From assembly GCF_000003605.2 (NCBI RefSeq), contig NW_003149765.1:438468-499372 (forward strand): a stretch of 60,905 nucleotides of DNA, given 5' to 3'. The position numbers and the translations under genes are program-made. The notes under the pieces are model-generated. The model did not search any database. It was not told where the DNA came from and saw only the letters and a program-made list of their open reading frames with translations. Shown in pieces: positions 41,800 to 55,000 of this stretch; within the stretch, counting starts at the first letter, position 1, and each line of letters starts with the position of its first letter. Origin of the DNA: Saccoglossus kowalevskii (lineage: Eukaryota > Hemichordata > Enteropneusta > Harrimaniidae).

Positions 41800-43900
41800 G
41801 TGTCATGAATTCTCGTGTGTATTTTCATTCATTTCCGGCAAGGTATTCTAAAAATGGTGGAGTGGACAAATTGCAATACACGAATGTCATCGGTTTTTAC
41901 CCTGATACGACAATGTATATTTATCAGTGACATACATGTTACGATGGACGTATAAACACTGAATCCAACACATTGACTTAGAATCGTATCAGATACTGAA
42001 TATATTTCTTCAAACGACAGTTTTATGACAGGGGCAGTAAAATTCAGATTACTGTGTCTGACATTGCATTGCCCTTTGTTTAATCTCATTATGGCATATA
42101 AAAGTGGTTGTGTAACCGAACAACTTCAACTCTGTAACTATCAAGAACATTTCAAAAAAAGCTGCTGGGAAAATGTTTAATTGTGTGTTATAATCGTGTG
42201 TCATACCTCATGTTTCAAATATGCTTGAAAGCCATGGATGAATCGAGTACGCTCAAGACGACAACATTTTTTGTATTTTATCATTCATAATATACAACGT
42301 ACGTACATCTATACACTCCCTATAGCATGTCTTCTTCATCCACATGGGAATAATATTAGAAAGGAAATTTGGCTCAGTTTAGTACTCGTTTGGAAAAATA
42401 ACTGTCCGTTATTACAATGGCCTAACAAATACTTAAAGCTTGCTAAAATGGTCGCAAATCTTAAAAATTGTGGTCAAATAAACAGATTGGTTGCTCGACC
42501 GTGAAAATGGGGGGGGGGCGCATACCTGTATAATTCTACTATGACGTAACCCCAGCATCGATGGTTTCTAAAGCCAGAAACTTCGAGGGAGAGATAGTTC
42601 TCAAACCACGGTATGTGTGAGGCGTTGTCATTTAGATTGACTACAGAATTATTACTGTCACTTGCACCTCCAATTGGTAAAGTGTGAGAAGCGCACACTG
42701 TTCGCAGTTTGGCAAAACTTCATGTTCTCATTGGTATTTGTGATATTATTTGTTTCTGCCATGTAGATAATTTTTTTGTTGACCTTTGATAGTTCTCACT
42801 ACTTGTCAGTGGGAATTTGGGTTCACGTCATTAAACTGTTTTATTTCAAAATTCCACACCACCACCACGTCGAAAAATATCTGTTATTGGCGAGGATGAT
42901 ATCAAGTGTAGATGAGCTGCGAGAAAGTGTCAGTTTCTCGCTCTAGTATACATTTGTTTGCAATTCATACTTTTCGGTGTAGCGATACTTTACGAACAAT
43001 ATTCCTGTACACTATATTTTGTTCACAAATTTATGTACAGCTCAATAAATTAATAGAAAATTACTTGTATATTTTGTATATGCAAACAAGATTCAACAGC
43101 ATTTTACAATTTGTGTCATTATAGTGCATATGTTTTCATTTCCAACAAATGTGTACTCTTGCACACTGAGCATAATTAACTAAAAATGAAAACAACGAAT
43201 AAGTAAATCATAATGATTATGACAGTGTAAACAGCTTTAGTAAACAATGCAACATTCAAATCCCAAACTGATTTTAAATTGTATGACGGTCCACCGACAC
43301 ACGGCGAGCTGAATATTCACTTGGAGCAAACAAATATTTTCTAATCAATTGTGATGTGTTCCAAATAAGAAGAAATATTTTATTTCTGCTTAATTACAGT
43401 AACTTAAGAGTTATTGTGCATTATGTTGATACATAGTGATGTATACTTACAGCTATGGCTTCAATATATACCGTGGACGATTTTGGCCCGATCGTCACCC
43501 GCACAAGCAACCGGAAAAAAGTTACCGGTGTTCGGTCGAACCGGGGTCGAACCCGGCCGTTAGAAAAAAATCGTCACTCCCGGAATAACCACTCAAAATA
43601 ACGACCAAAACTGGAACTATTTAAGCCATAATATAATCATAAAAATCATAGATGATTTTTGTTGCACATGACAATGATAAACTTACCAAAAAGCGGTGTT
43701 TTTCCGGTCGTTTCCATTGGTGTAATCTGCCATTTTATTTGAGTGTGTTCATGACCTGACGCTGACCGGTGACGTCATCAGGAGCGCTATAGAAGGAGGT
43801 CTGTGATTCGTTGACTAAACAAGTCAAATTGAAGGAGGTCTTGTTGAAATCTCGTTTATGGAAGGCCAATTGTTGTATTATTCATTAAAAATATGTGCAA
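41800..43900. other. Intergenic stretch after gene B
   Basis: AT-rich, apart from a poly-G run at about 42509-42519. It contains the isolated exon-like stretch described separately. Near 43530 a short GC-rich part contains GGTCGAACCCGG, which resembles a degenerate B box but has no tRNA around it. Confidence 0.4.
42526..42667 (-). CDS. Isolated exon-like open stretch
   Basis: The minus strand is open between an acceptor-like GGAG (upstream tract moderately pyrimidine-rich) and a donor CAG|GTATG. It reads ASDSNNSVVNLNDN, HIPWFENYLSLEVSGF and HRCWGYVIVELY. The composition is protein-like (Trp, Tyr, Asn) and both edges look like splice sites, but no partner exon was found. Exon of an unseen gene, relic, or chance. 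Confidence 0.2.
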
Positions 43901-43916
43901 GAATTTACATTCATAT

Positions 43917-44230
43917 TTAAACATTACATAGTTATATTCATAAAACCTTCATTTGTATTCGTAGAATCTCCATTTGTATTTGTAAAATCTCAATTTTAAA
44001 CGCTCCATTTGTATTCGTAATAAAATTTGCATTTTGTTTTGTGAAATTTGCATTTATATTCATAAAATCTAAATTTGTGTTCATGACTCACCTATTTGTA
44101 TTTGTAACAGAGGTGCTAAGTGGGCATAGAGGGCGCTGTTTGGTAGAAATGTATATTTGTGTTTGTAAAAACTACATCTTATATTCGTCAAACTCCATTA
44201 GTGTTTGTAGAATCATCTACGTATGCAACA
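43917..44230 (+). repeat. Degenerate 20-25-base tandem repeat
   Basis: Successive variants of CATTTGTATTCGTAAAATCT run through the segment with substitutions and small indels. A related unit in the opposite orientation occurs near 46100 (ATACAAATGGAGATCTTACG). Confidence 0.6.
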
Positions 44231-45129
44231 AGTGAACACATATGGCGCTCTTAGTTAATACGCGTGGATTCAACTAGACTTTTTTTTTGTGTAAAACAAA
44301 AAAGAAGTCCCAACTTTGCCAGTCTAGAATTCAACCTGTAGGTTTCAACATTTCGACGACCCATCCTGGTTTCCCAATTTTCAGGCGCAACAGGTTTTAG
44401 CCGTGGTTTGGCGTCATTTTTAATCCGAATAAGTCTTGAGCTTCGTTTGTCAGAGTACACTGCAGCGTATAGAGTATAGACCGGACCAACGGTACAGTGC
44501 AACCCTATAAAATAATCGTTTCTCTTTACGACGGCAACCATGAGTTTGCTTGATCGAATGTTATGAACTTATGGCAAAGTCCCTTTATCGATATTACGGT
44601 GACTCAGTTAAAAAATGATCAGGAAATACTGGATGTACGAACACATTGATGTGTGTGATTTCGTGCTATCAAGTTAGAACCCGACTCATGAATGCAAATA
44701 CCCAGAATTTATTTATTTTTGCAATAAATTGTACTTTCGGGCAATATTAGTTTGAATGGGGTCACCTGTCTAATTTTTGGAAATGATGGTTGTATTTTAG
44801 TGTCTAGTTGCCATTTGACAGTATTATATCGCCTTGGTGACATAGGCTGAACAAAAATCATACAATGTGAATGATGGGGTACTTTTTTGACCTCAACTAT
44901 TTCAAAAATTTGGGTTTTAAATCGTATCAAAACAATTTTTTTTAACAATGCGCTCTATAGAATTGTTCTGAAAATATCGATTTTTAAAAACTATTAGAAC
45001 AAGTACCTCAAAATACGTCACTGCAACACACAGAGTAATGTTATTTTATGGTAACATGATAGCTTCATGCATTTACTAATAAACCAATGAACATTGTCAT
45101 TATGAGTGGGGTTCTCCACAATACGATAT

Positions 45130-45470
45130 CGTCCAGCAGATTCTATAGCGCTAACATTATTATTACACAAGGTTTTCTAGCCAAAGTCCCTACCGTGCTG
45201 CGCGATTTCCTATGCCGCGTGCATGATATCATAACTCCCCATAATGTCACTGCTATCGTGACGTCCGCTTCCTATATTACAATACCATCGTGCAAGGCTT
45301 TCCTACCAACTTGAAGGTCTCTATTATGTCATCGTGTTACACGGTATCCTAAATGCGCTATATTGTGCACGGCAGTATAACATAGATTTCTACGCTAGAA
45401 TACTTATCGTGCAATGCTTCCATTTCTATATCCTGCTATCGTGTTGCAATTGTATTTCCTATCAAACACA
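45130..45470 (+). repeat. Degenerate tandem repeat with ATCGTGC and TTCCTAT units
   Basis: Recurring ATCGTG(C/A) and TTTCCTA(T/C) segments, roughly every 30-45 bases and strongly diverged. The open frame it contains is probably a by-product of the repeat. Confidence 0.4.
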
Positions 45471-46011
45471 TCAATACTTACACTCATATTTAATACTCGG
45501 TACATGATACTGCAGTTACGAAACTGGACAGAATGCACCAACATGTTACGCCGTTGACACCTGGCATCTTAGACGACTAATGAACTTCTTTAGTGATCTG
45601 AGGTGACACCGTGTCGCTTTTGGCCTGGCCGCTCGAAGCCGGTGACGGTGTTAAATTCAACTTAGTACCTTGATATTTGATTTATTGTTCACGATCCATG
45701 TGGGTAGGTGTCTAAAAATAAATAATGTCTAATCAGGTCAGGCGTTTTGTGTTACGTGATTTACCTTATATGATGACTTGTTTTTGAATACTGAAACAGA
45801 CAACTCTCGTATTTGGCTTAGACACGCACTTTGCCGTGTTTCCAAGACTCAGTTATTTTAGACCGACTCTCAGAGTGAAAGTGTGTATTATATGCCATTC
45901 TACATATGTATTCGTCATGTTCTGCATAAAGTTCTGCACATCCACCCACCGTTAGTCACGATACTCATTTCTGACAATGCGATGCATTATAGCTCACGAA
46001 ATTACTATAAT

Positions 46012-46033
46012 CTCAGACTAATATTAGTCTGAG
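46012..46033. repeat. 22-base perfect palindrome within a larger hairpin
   Basis: CTCAGACTAAT and its complement are adjacent. Outside it GCATTATAGCTC (from 45984) pairs with GAGCTATAATGC (to 46042). Confidence 0.75.
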
Positions 46034-46677
46034 CTATAATGCACAGTACTATGATGCATCTTCGCATAGTAGGTATACTGAATTACAAATACAAATAAGA
46101 GTTTAACGTATACAAATGGAGATCTTACGAATACAGAATTAATGGAGATAAGAGCCGTACATTGTGACCGCACAATACATAATATTCTTAAAACCATGGA
46201 AAGTCGTTCGGGACACCCGGTGGTGTTATGAAGAGCCCATAGAAATTTGATACTACCATCGGAAATGCAACCCGGAATTCTGTCAGTACCATTGGAAATG
46301 TATGGAAAGTCGTTTGTAAACCCTGGCGACCATAGTTACCTATTATATTCAAAATAAGACATTCCCAAAGGCTACAAAGGTGTTACGCTACATAAATCTG
46401 TTTATATATTAATATCATAAATTTATCGAGTGGGCATCAAACATATAAAAATACCAAAACCACGTGTCGACAAAGCAAATGATTCATTACTCACGTGACC
46501 TGCCATCTTGAATTTTTCAAGGTATAGTATCTTAGCTTACTGCCTCTATATATTTGTGGAGTGAGGGATGAACGGATACGAAATTGTGTGAGCAGACGAT
46601 GGCGTTCTGCATACATGTATGTTTGAAAGCACAATAACTGACTGTCATGACGTCATACTAACCAGCTACACTCCAGC

Positions 46678-47048
46678 TAATAGGTGATTTTCCGTACAAT
46701 TGCGAGATCTCGCGAGATGTATGAAAGACGCGCGTCGAACGTCTGCCACAAAAGTCGAACGATTTGATTTTGAACTAGAATTTCTTTATTTCGTAATTCA
46801 CATCGACCGGCCGATCTTCGACAGAGGAATATTGCTTCCGAATACCCTTACTTAATCGAAATTGCCTATCATCAAATGTGGACAGCACATTATTAAGCAT
46901 GGAAATGTCCTCCAAAATACTTCGCGTTTGTCGAATCCCACGCGATATTTGACGCCACTACGACGCTATGACCTTCGTTTGTCCTGTTTTTACGTTCGAT
47001 TTCACACATAACGCGTGATTCTCGCAGTAAACGGAAAATGGTCTATTA
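46678..47048 (+). mobile_element. MITE family X, copy 2
   Basis: Same orientation and layout as copy 1: left TAATAGGTGATTTTCCG, right GGAAAATGGTCTATTA. A few single-base indels and substitutions distinguish it. No coding capacity. Confidence 0.75.
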
Positions 47049-47049
47049 A

Positions 47050-49020
47050 ATACAAGGTGTATTTAGATACAGTGCCACCATCCTCGACCCACCCACAAAT
47101 TAGTCAAGTCGCACACACAATGGTGTGTGGTTTGTGTAGTACGTGTTAGCACAAATATTTTTGACTCACAAGCATTATCACCAGTAAAGAAATATCAAGA
47201 CAGGTGTGCTATGTATTACAAAATGAGTTATATGAAAAAAAAAAAAAAAAAGTCGTACAAAAATGTATTTAAATGCCAAATAATTTGTCACTGTAGTAAT
47301 TTATATATCCAAGTATGAAATAAGTCTCAAGATTGGAAAATTCAATTGTACAGTATTTGTTGACCACAGTTTATGAAACGTCAACTGGACGACTTTTATA
47401 ATATAGAAGTGTGTTCCCAGTACCGCTATAGTCCTACCGAACTTCCGAACAGGAAAAATATTTCGCTTATCACAAAATAGATGTGGGCGACGTTCTTACT
47501 GAAGTAAAAAAAATTAAGGTTGGAAACCCTTTTATAGTCCATCTTTTGATTCAGGTGTTGAAAGAAACTTGAAAAAAGACCCATTTTCGAAAATCTATTG
47601 CACAAAATATGATACACACCCATATAAACTACACAATAGTCGTATCCGCGGTCTATAAGCCATCAAAGGCGTCGATGTTGCTATGTCACTTGAAGTTTGT
47701 GTGGGCATTGTGGGTGTAGACAGTTTGGAGCATTTGAGTCAATCATTATTAAATATTATTAAATTGTTTATAAACAGAGGTAAAACTTTCTGCCTTCACC
47801 GTATGTGGAAAAGATAGTGTGGTGTCACAGTACTCGATTCGGATAAAGTCGATGTACAAAAATGTTTGCTTTATGGCGTTTTATCAATGCTTACTATAGC
47901 AAGGAGATATATCAAAATTTTGGTCCGTGAAATATGAACAAATAAGAATATACATGTAGTGACTTAAAATGTAGTTGTTCGTGTCTGAAGTATTAAAAAA
48001 ATGTATTATATTATTATATTTATTGTTTTGTTTTTCTCAAATGACGAATTGTACTCAGTAGCTTACATCGTGGTCTTTGGAAACCGCTTTCGTGCCATTC
48101 TATGTATAGTATTCAACAGCGTTTCAGATAGACACATTCAAATAATACAAAAATGATTAATTATAGAATTCTATATTTAATTCCCTCACAATTTATTAAA
48201 CACCATAATGCCTTCGATGAAGGTGCTTGTACAGCTACAGTGTAAGCTTTATCATTTTCTCCGACCGTGCTGGCTCCCGCTGTGGGTCTACTCCTTATTT
48301 CGATGAGCTTATATTTACCACATTTCATATCTTTCTCGTAATTTTAACAATCACTGGTCACTTATTCAAAATGAATAAGCTTGCTGATTGGATGTTGTTG
48401 AACTAGATTTTATTAATATCATTTGGAACTCATAGTCACGGTGATGATGACGAATCTTTTCTGGAATGATCAATTGGAATGATATCAATCATTTTGATTT
48501 ATGAACATTCATATTTATAAAAAATATATATATTTATAAAACATCCTCGGCTTTATACTTTCCACTGTATATTACGAAAATTATTATGAATACATTAATT
48601 TGGTGGTCGACTTCCGGAAGAGACAGGCGTGATGCATAATTGTAATGGTTATGACACCCTCTAGGATAATCACAAGTTCAAATTCTTTGTCGCAAAGCTT
48701 TGCATAACTTCTGAACAGTGCACGTTTTCATACAGCTAAAACTGGAACACGAACAGGCACAAAGAATGTGATAGCGCCATCTCGAGTACTCAATATATTT
48801 GTCATACTTATCAACGGTGGCGGCAGAATTATGTTAAGCTTTCGCCACACTTAGGGAGTCCAGATACGCGATATCGTATTACCAAGGCATCTAGGGCCCA
48901 CCCAGTTATTCATATCAAACTTCCTAGACTACTTCCTGTATTTATGATGTAAGTGATTCATTTAGAGATGAAGAGCAGAACGGGTGTGTGAACCGAAATC
49001 TTATTTCCGATAAAGTTTAC
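47050..49020. other. Intergenic stretch before gene C
   Basis: AT-rich with A/T homopolymers; no exon or RNA gene recognised. The last few hundred bases must contain the gene C promoter; no TATA box is apparent. Confidence 0.4.
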
Positions 49021-49021
49021 A

Positions 49022-49079
49022 ATGGCTGTCGCGTTAGGATTTAAACTTACCCGTGTTATTGGATTTCTGGCCGTTTTAA
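49022..49079 (+). CDS. Gene C exon 1: start codon and signal peptide
   Basis: ATG in the context TTTACAATGG. It encodes MAVALGFKLTRVIGFLAVL, a signal peptide with one basic segment and a hydrophobic core. Donor A|GTAAGT, phase 1. Confidence 0.7.
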
Positions 49080-52000
49080 GTAAGTACAGTCTATAAAATT
49101 GTATTTAAATCGTTGCCAGAAACCATCTTTCACAACTTAATGGGCTTGTTTATGTAAATCCACATTTGTAGTTGAAGTGAGACCGTTACCCCTCTTAATA
49201 CGGCTTTTTCCGGAGAAGCAGTCCGAGATCATGGTGTGTGTCTGTTGCGTTTTGGCTAGCGTTAGCAATGAAATAATGTGAAGAAAAAAATAGTTTCGTG
49301 AATTTGTGCTCAGAGACTCATAAACAGCTGATAAACATCTCTGACCGTGGCACCCGATCTACACATGTGGAAACCATTAAATACCATACTTATAGACGCA
49401 GAACAAGCGGCATCAAGGCCGAGGCAAATTGTACACCAGACGGTTGTATAACAGGACACACTATAAGGTCAGTTCTGACAGTTCAGGCCTGTTGAAAGTG
49501 AAGGCGTATCTTTGCTCTTGTATATACAGAATAAACTGTACATACTGAGTGATCCCACTGCGAGGACTGAAATGTAATACGGATGTTGGGTAGTTGAGAC
49601 AATGTGAGGCATGTTATTGATGACCTCAAGCCAATCGTATCACGCTGGAACTCTCATCTACTTGACACAATTGGAATTATAAGATGATAATTTTCTTTTA
49701 GCTTTAATGGTATATGTTGCTTTATCTTCTACTGACTTCAAACTGAGTTTACAGGAATTATAGCTGCAATATGGTCAATATTTTCTGAATCCTTTTTTTA
49801 AAGAACTTTATATTGTTTGTTTGTTTTTTGTCTGAATCAGACCTTCCAAAAAATTGACATAATGTTTAGGGAATTTTTAAGAACCCAATGACAGACCCAG
49901 AGATTTGTTTTAAACAAGGGAACTGTGACCTGTCTGATAGTAATTTTGGCTCCAGGGAAGCTATAAAATGCTCTGTTTTAACTTAGAATTATCAAAACTC
50001 CATACCCTGGTAGGGAAAACCCTATCTCCCCCACTGGTGGCGCCACTGAATTGCAGTGCTCCCTCTTGCAGTTTTTTCCTAGAGAAACCCCTGCATGTAT
50101 TTTATCATTTGTCGCCATGCCAACTGACTTTATCCATTGTCATGGTGATCTGCAAATATTATAGAGTTGGAATGCAACTTTAATTCAACTGGGATGTTTA
50201 TCAAAAAAAAACATGCAAAAATAATTAGCTCTAGCAAAACAATCAGTATGACGCAGAGACACTTAGTGAAATAAAAAAAATGATTTATCTACTTATGCAA
50301 ATTAAGTCTTCGTCTAATCTAACCAAGCATCATAATTAATCTTCTATTTCTCTGGCAATAAAATTGAATAATTTGACACTTCTAATGCATACCATATTAT
50401 TAATTGCAAAGCCCAAAATAATGAACAATATGACGTTGACTGTGAGTAGACGTACAGAAACAGTGTATCTCAAAAGCTTGCAACTATTTGGCTCCATCAT
50501 GTCCCTTATCTGGCTTTATATGCTTAGGCCAAATAAAATAAGCCATGTGTTATCAGTAACCTGACTCACCATTGTTTTCTAATAAATCAAACAGTTGTTT
50601 TTAATTTAAAAAAATGAATTATTTCTATGCAAATTATCTATTAGCTTAACTCACATAAACCTAAGAGTGTGTACTCATTGGAAAAGAATCAACTAAAAGA
50701 AAATAATCTATGCAGTATTCTTTTAGGCCAATTGTGCCTCATTATTTGCAGACAATCAACTATGTATATACATATTTATACATTTGAAAGTTCTTTAATA
50801 CTTTGATAATCATCTTACTTACTTCACCATAAAGCCATGCAACATAAATTTGAATTAGTATGGCATGACTGCTTATGTCTTGCCCCTTGTCATCTGCAAC
50901 ATGTGTTATAATGATAAATCAGAATCCAAGAGATCACAGAAGTCAAACAGTCTGTAACATTGTTTAACTCTCGATAGTTGAGATGTGTGACACCAAACTA
51001 TATAACTGCAGTAGTGACCTTTGACCTTAGTAAGATATTCTTAAAATATTCTTTATTTTTCATGTATACCAGTTAACAGTACAGAATGAATTTCATGTTA
51101 AAACAGTTTAATGTGATTGAAGTAGTTTTGAATGAAATTTAAGTGTTTGGTAATGACTGACACAAACCGCATACAGATGTATTATATCAATTAATTTCCA
51201 AATCGCCTTAAGTGCATGCTTGTTCCTGGTGTATATAACATATATTGAGCAGCAATGTTTGTTATTTATGTAATGGTTTGTAACAGTCGAAAATTACAGT
51301 TGTTTACAAAGGGTGAAACCTAATATCAAAGTGATGAAAGAACCATCTAACCATTTTAACCAGAAAGGAAAAAACAAATCTTCCTTCATTCCCAAATAGT
51401 AATTCTGTGCCATAAAAATTGGTTATCCAATTGCTGTTCTGCGAATTTCACACTTTTCCATTGTACTGAGTTACTGCTGGGAAATCGCCGCCATGGTAAC
51501 TGGTTAACCATGATATTGATTGGCTGATTTTCCAAATAATGGATGACATTTTTCACATGCACTATATTAAACTGATAGTTGCCATAGCAACGAGTATATG
51601 ATAGACTAATTCTTCATGAAATAAATATAAATAGTAATGGCACAATCTTAGGAGAAAGTCCAGATACTGTGGAAAGTGAGTACCTATTGTAGAGTAGGTG
51701 TCAGTTAACAAATAAGCTAAACATTTTGTGCTATTGTCTAAAAACAAAAAATTGATACATAGATTGAGTCCTTGGTGAAACACTCTACCTGCCAGATGGT
51801 AAAGTTCGTTAAAATATTTCTCACAATTTTTGATTCATTTAAAGTATAAGAGTTATATGTTCACAAAACTGAGAAACACTGCCAAAGAAAAAAAATATTG
51901 CACAAATTTTAAATTAAAAAAAATGTTCAGCATTATAAATAAAATATCAAACATCAGAATTTTCTAACCCATCTTATCCCATACATGTAGGTTACAAAAC

Positions 52001-55000
52001 AAAATATGATGAGATCTTGTTACCATAGCAACTAGTGGTGAATTTGTCAAATATTGTTCTTTTCATGGACTATTTTTGTGATCAATTAAGTAGTATGGTG
52101 ATAGGAAGTTTTTTATCTGGATTTGGGGGGAAAACAGCAGTTTATTCATTTATAATAGAGTCTAAAATTGTTGCGAACAGCAGGATGCGCATATAATTCT
52201 AATTATTCTTTTGTTTCTTATTGCAGTTACATTTTCACTACAGAATGAACCCAAAGAGTGTGAGAACTATTTTCAGTATATGAGACATCTTCTAGTGCGA
52301 TGTTTTATAAACTCCCCAAATAACAAATTATATATGCGTAATGATGCAGTCAGTCCTGAACTGGACGGTCCGCAGTGGATTATACAAATACCGGATGAAG
52401 GAGAAGATAGGGAGAGAGATGTGTACAAGGTAATTCCGACATTTTTAAGATGGTCTCTCTTCTTCATTTATTGCAAAATATTTTGTTTTTAAAAAAAACG
52501 GGAAGGATACTGAGTGCATGATTTAAATTAATGATTTGATATTGTGTTGAGTGAAAGCTAGATTCCATCAAATAAATAAATATAAAAAAAAAAAAAAAAG
52601 GTAGAAGAACTTGTTTCCAATTTTTAATGCCTGATTCCAAAATTAGTTCTGTTATAAGTTTTGTCTTCGAACTTTCAAATACCAAGTTACATGAAAATTT
52701 CCATGTTCATCCTTAAAAGATGAATGACTGGTTGAATCTAGCAACCAAAGACTATTCAGAGTAGGTCACCTACGTGCTCTATTCTTAGAGGGCTACATGG
52801 TAAATGTACATATACAAGTGTACTATGTACATAGTTAAATAAGAATGATTTTTAGGGCTTTATCCAACAAACGAATATTTATAAAAAAAATGTTTGACTT
52901 TGAAAATTTGTCAAAATACTGACTATCACTTCAAATAGAAATTTTACTCATGCAATCAACATAAAAATGTGAAGAACGCTATTTTCAGCGTGATGAATTC
53001 ACGTTTATTTTGAACCAACGTGTTGATTACAAAATAATGTTTTGAAGTTCCCATCTGAAATACAGTTGCCTTAAAACAGTCTTATCTTATCTCTCAGTTT
53101 TTTAGAAGCACTATAATGCACAGGTAATGAACACTTAGAAAATGCTAATTTTGATTGGTCAAGTTCATGATCATAATATGACAGCAGTTACTTTTGCTGA
53201 TGACAGTAGTTATTACTTCATTGAAAAAAAATGTCTTTGTTGATAGAAAAATTGAGTGTCATACATGGATCGCATATCAAAGCCTGGACGAACATGTTTG
53301 CTAAACGATAGCCATCACATCAATGAAAACAACTAACAGTCATGTTTCTGAACTCGTCACGGAAATCTTGGTGATTATTGATCCCAGTACAATCACTGTA
53401 ATGTACATCAGACATGGATATCTGCAGTGATGTCAGTAACACTACTGTCACATGTATTAGTTGAAATCAATAAACTTATTAGTATTAGTATGTATAATTA
53501 TTACCTTCCTGTTCAATTTACCTGATTTACGCCGATAACTTGTCAGGGGAGCACGATACGCGGCAATATTCATGAACTGATTGGTTTGCCAGGTTTACGT
53601 TCACTATATGACTATCTTATTGGAGTGAAAAACTTGCATTTTGTAGCGATTTCGCGTGATTTTTAGTCAAGCTTGTCGCGTTTTGAGACATTCGTTCTAC
53701 GATTGCGTAGTTCGTCAACCTGAATAATCTGAGAGTCGTGGGCTTTGCTGTGTGACGGCATCGTTTTGTTTAATTTTGTTACGTATTCTTTGTGTTTTGA
53801 CAGTATATTGACATATTGTGTACAGTGTATTTGTTGAAAGACAATGGTTTGACATAAATCTATACTCAAGCAGTGTGCAGCTCTGTGTGCAGCTCGTTTC
53901 AAGTGTTCTACATGTAATGCGAACTGGAGCGCAAAGTAGCGTATAGCTGGGCACAGCATGGCACAGGATGTTGTTGCAAAACTAATTTCTTCATCAGGCT
54001 GAAGCTGTTGAAATTAAGTTTATCAAAACTACCATGAAATTAAAAAGGCATTCATAATAAAACTTGTATATTTGTGTTCATACATGCATTCAGCTCTACA
54101 AGCGTAAACTGAAGTTTGCTATGATTGAGTGCTACAATTTCTGTTTTTAGATTTATTCGGTTTAATAATACAAATGTACACCCCAACAGCGGTAGACATA
54201 GTTTTAGAGACCCTCAGAGCCCATTGTCAACCTTGGTTTCGCCTTGATTGATAATGAGCTCTTCGGGTCACTAAAACTATACGTCCACCTCTGTTGGGGT
54301 GTACATTTGTATAATGTTCGAAAGAATTAATTACTCTAAGTTATTTTTTATATGTTTTACATCTGTGTTATGATTCTCTTTTTCAGATTGGTATTGCATG
54401 GGAGTATTTATTGAATAGTGGTTACGTATCAAGAAATCTAATGGAAGAACAAAATAATTTAACAATAAATATGGTCCATGGAAACCATTCAAATACTGTG
54501 CTGTCTATACAGGTAATTCAAGGATTCACACCACAATTAGAGAGTTTGTATACCAGGCATACATACTCTGGTGCACTAATGAGTGCTGATGTATTTTCGA
54601 CTCCTGTGTGCCAATGTAGCATGAAATAGATACCCTGTATGTACATGTATTTGTGTTGTTAGGGTTGCTGAAATCTGTGCATATTAATAGCATGATTTGC
54701 ATAAATTACTGAATTCTATTTGTTCTAACAGCTAACATAAGATTTCAATGAAACATGCTACATACTTTGGATACTAGTATGATTTGTGTGAAATCTGTGA
54801 ATATTATTTCTGATTTTGTTTAAAAATCAGTTAAGAAGAACTAACAGTATAGATTTTAATTAAAGAGATAGATCTAGAAGCTCTCAGATAATTCAAAACT
54901 CCATGTATATCAAATTAGCATATTACCATATTCAGCTACTCTTCCACTCTTCCATTTATATGTATCTACGTTTTCTGTTATTTTTATCAACTTCAATTCT

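Noticed and set aside
43525-43560. B-box-like GGTCGAACCCGG, possible tRNA or tRNA-derived SINE
   Set aside because: One base short of the B-box consensus; no A box or cloverleaf arms could be built around it.
44251-44541. A 96-codon minus-strand open frame
   Set aside because: Basic, low-information sequence with no splice partners or domain; it lies beside degenerate repeats.
45087-45314. A 75-codon plus-strand open frame
   Set aside because: Coincides with a degenerate tandem repeat; no other coding signal.
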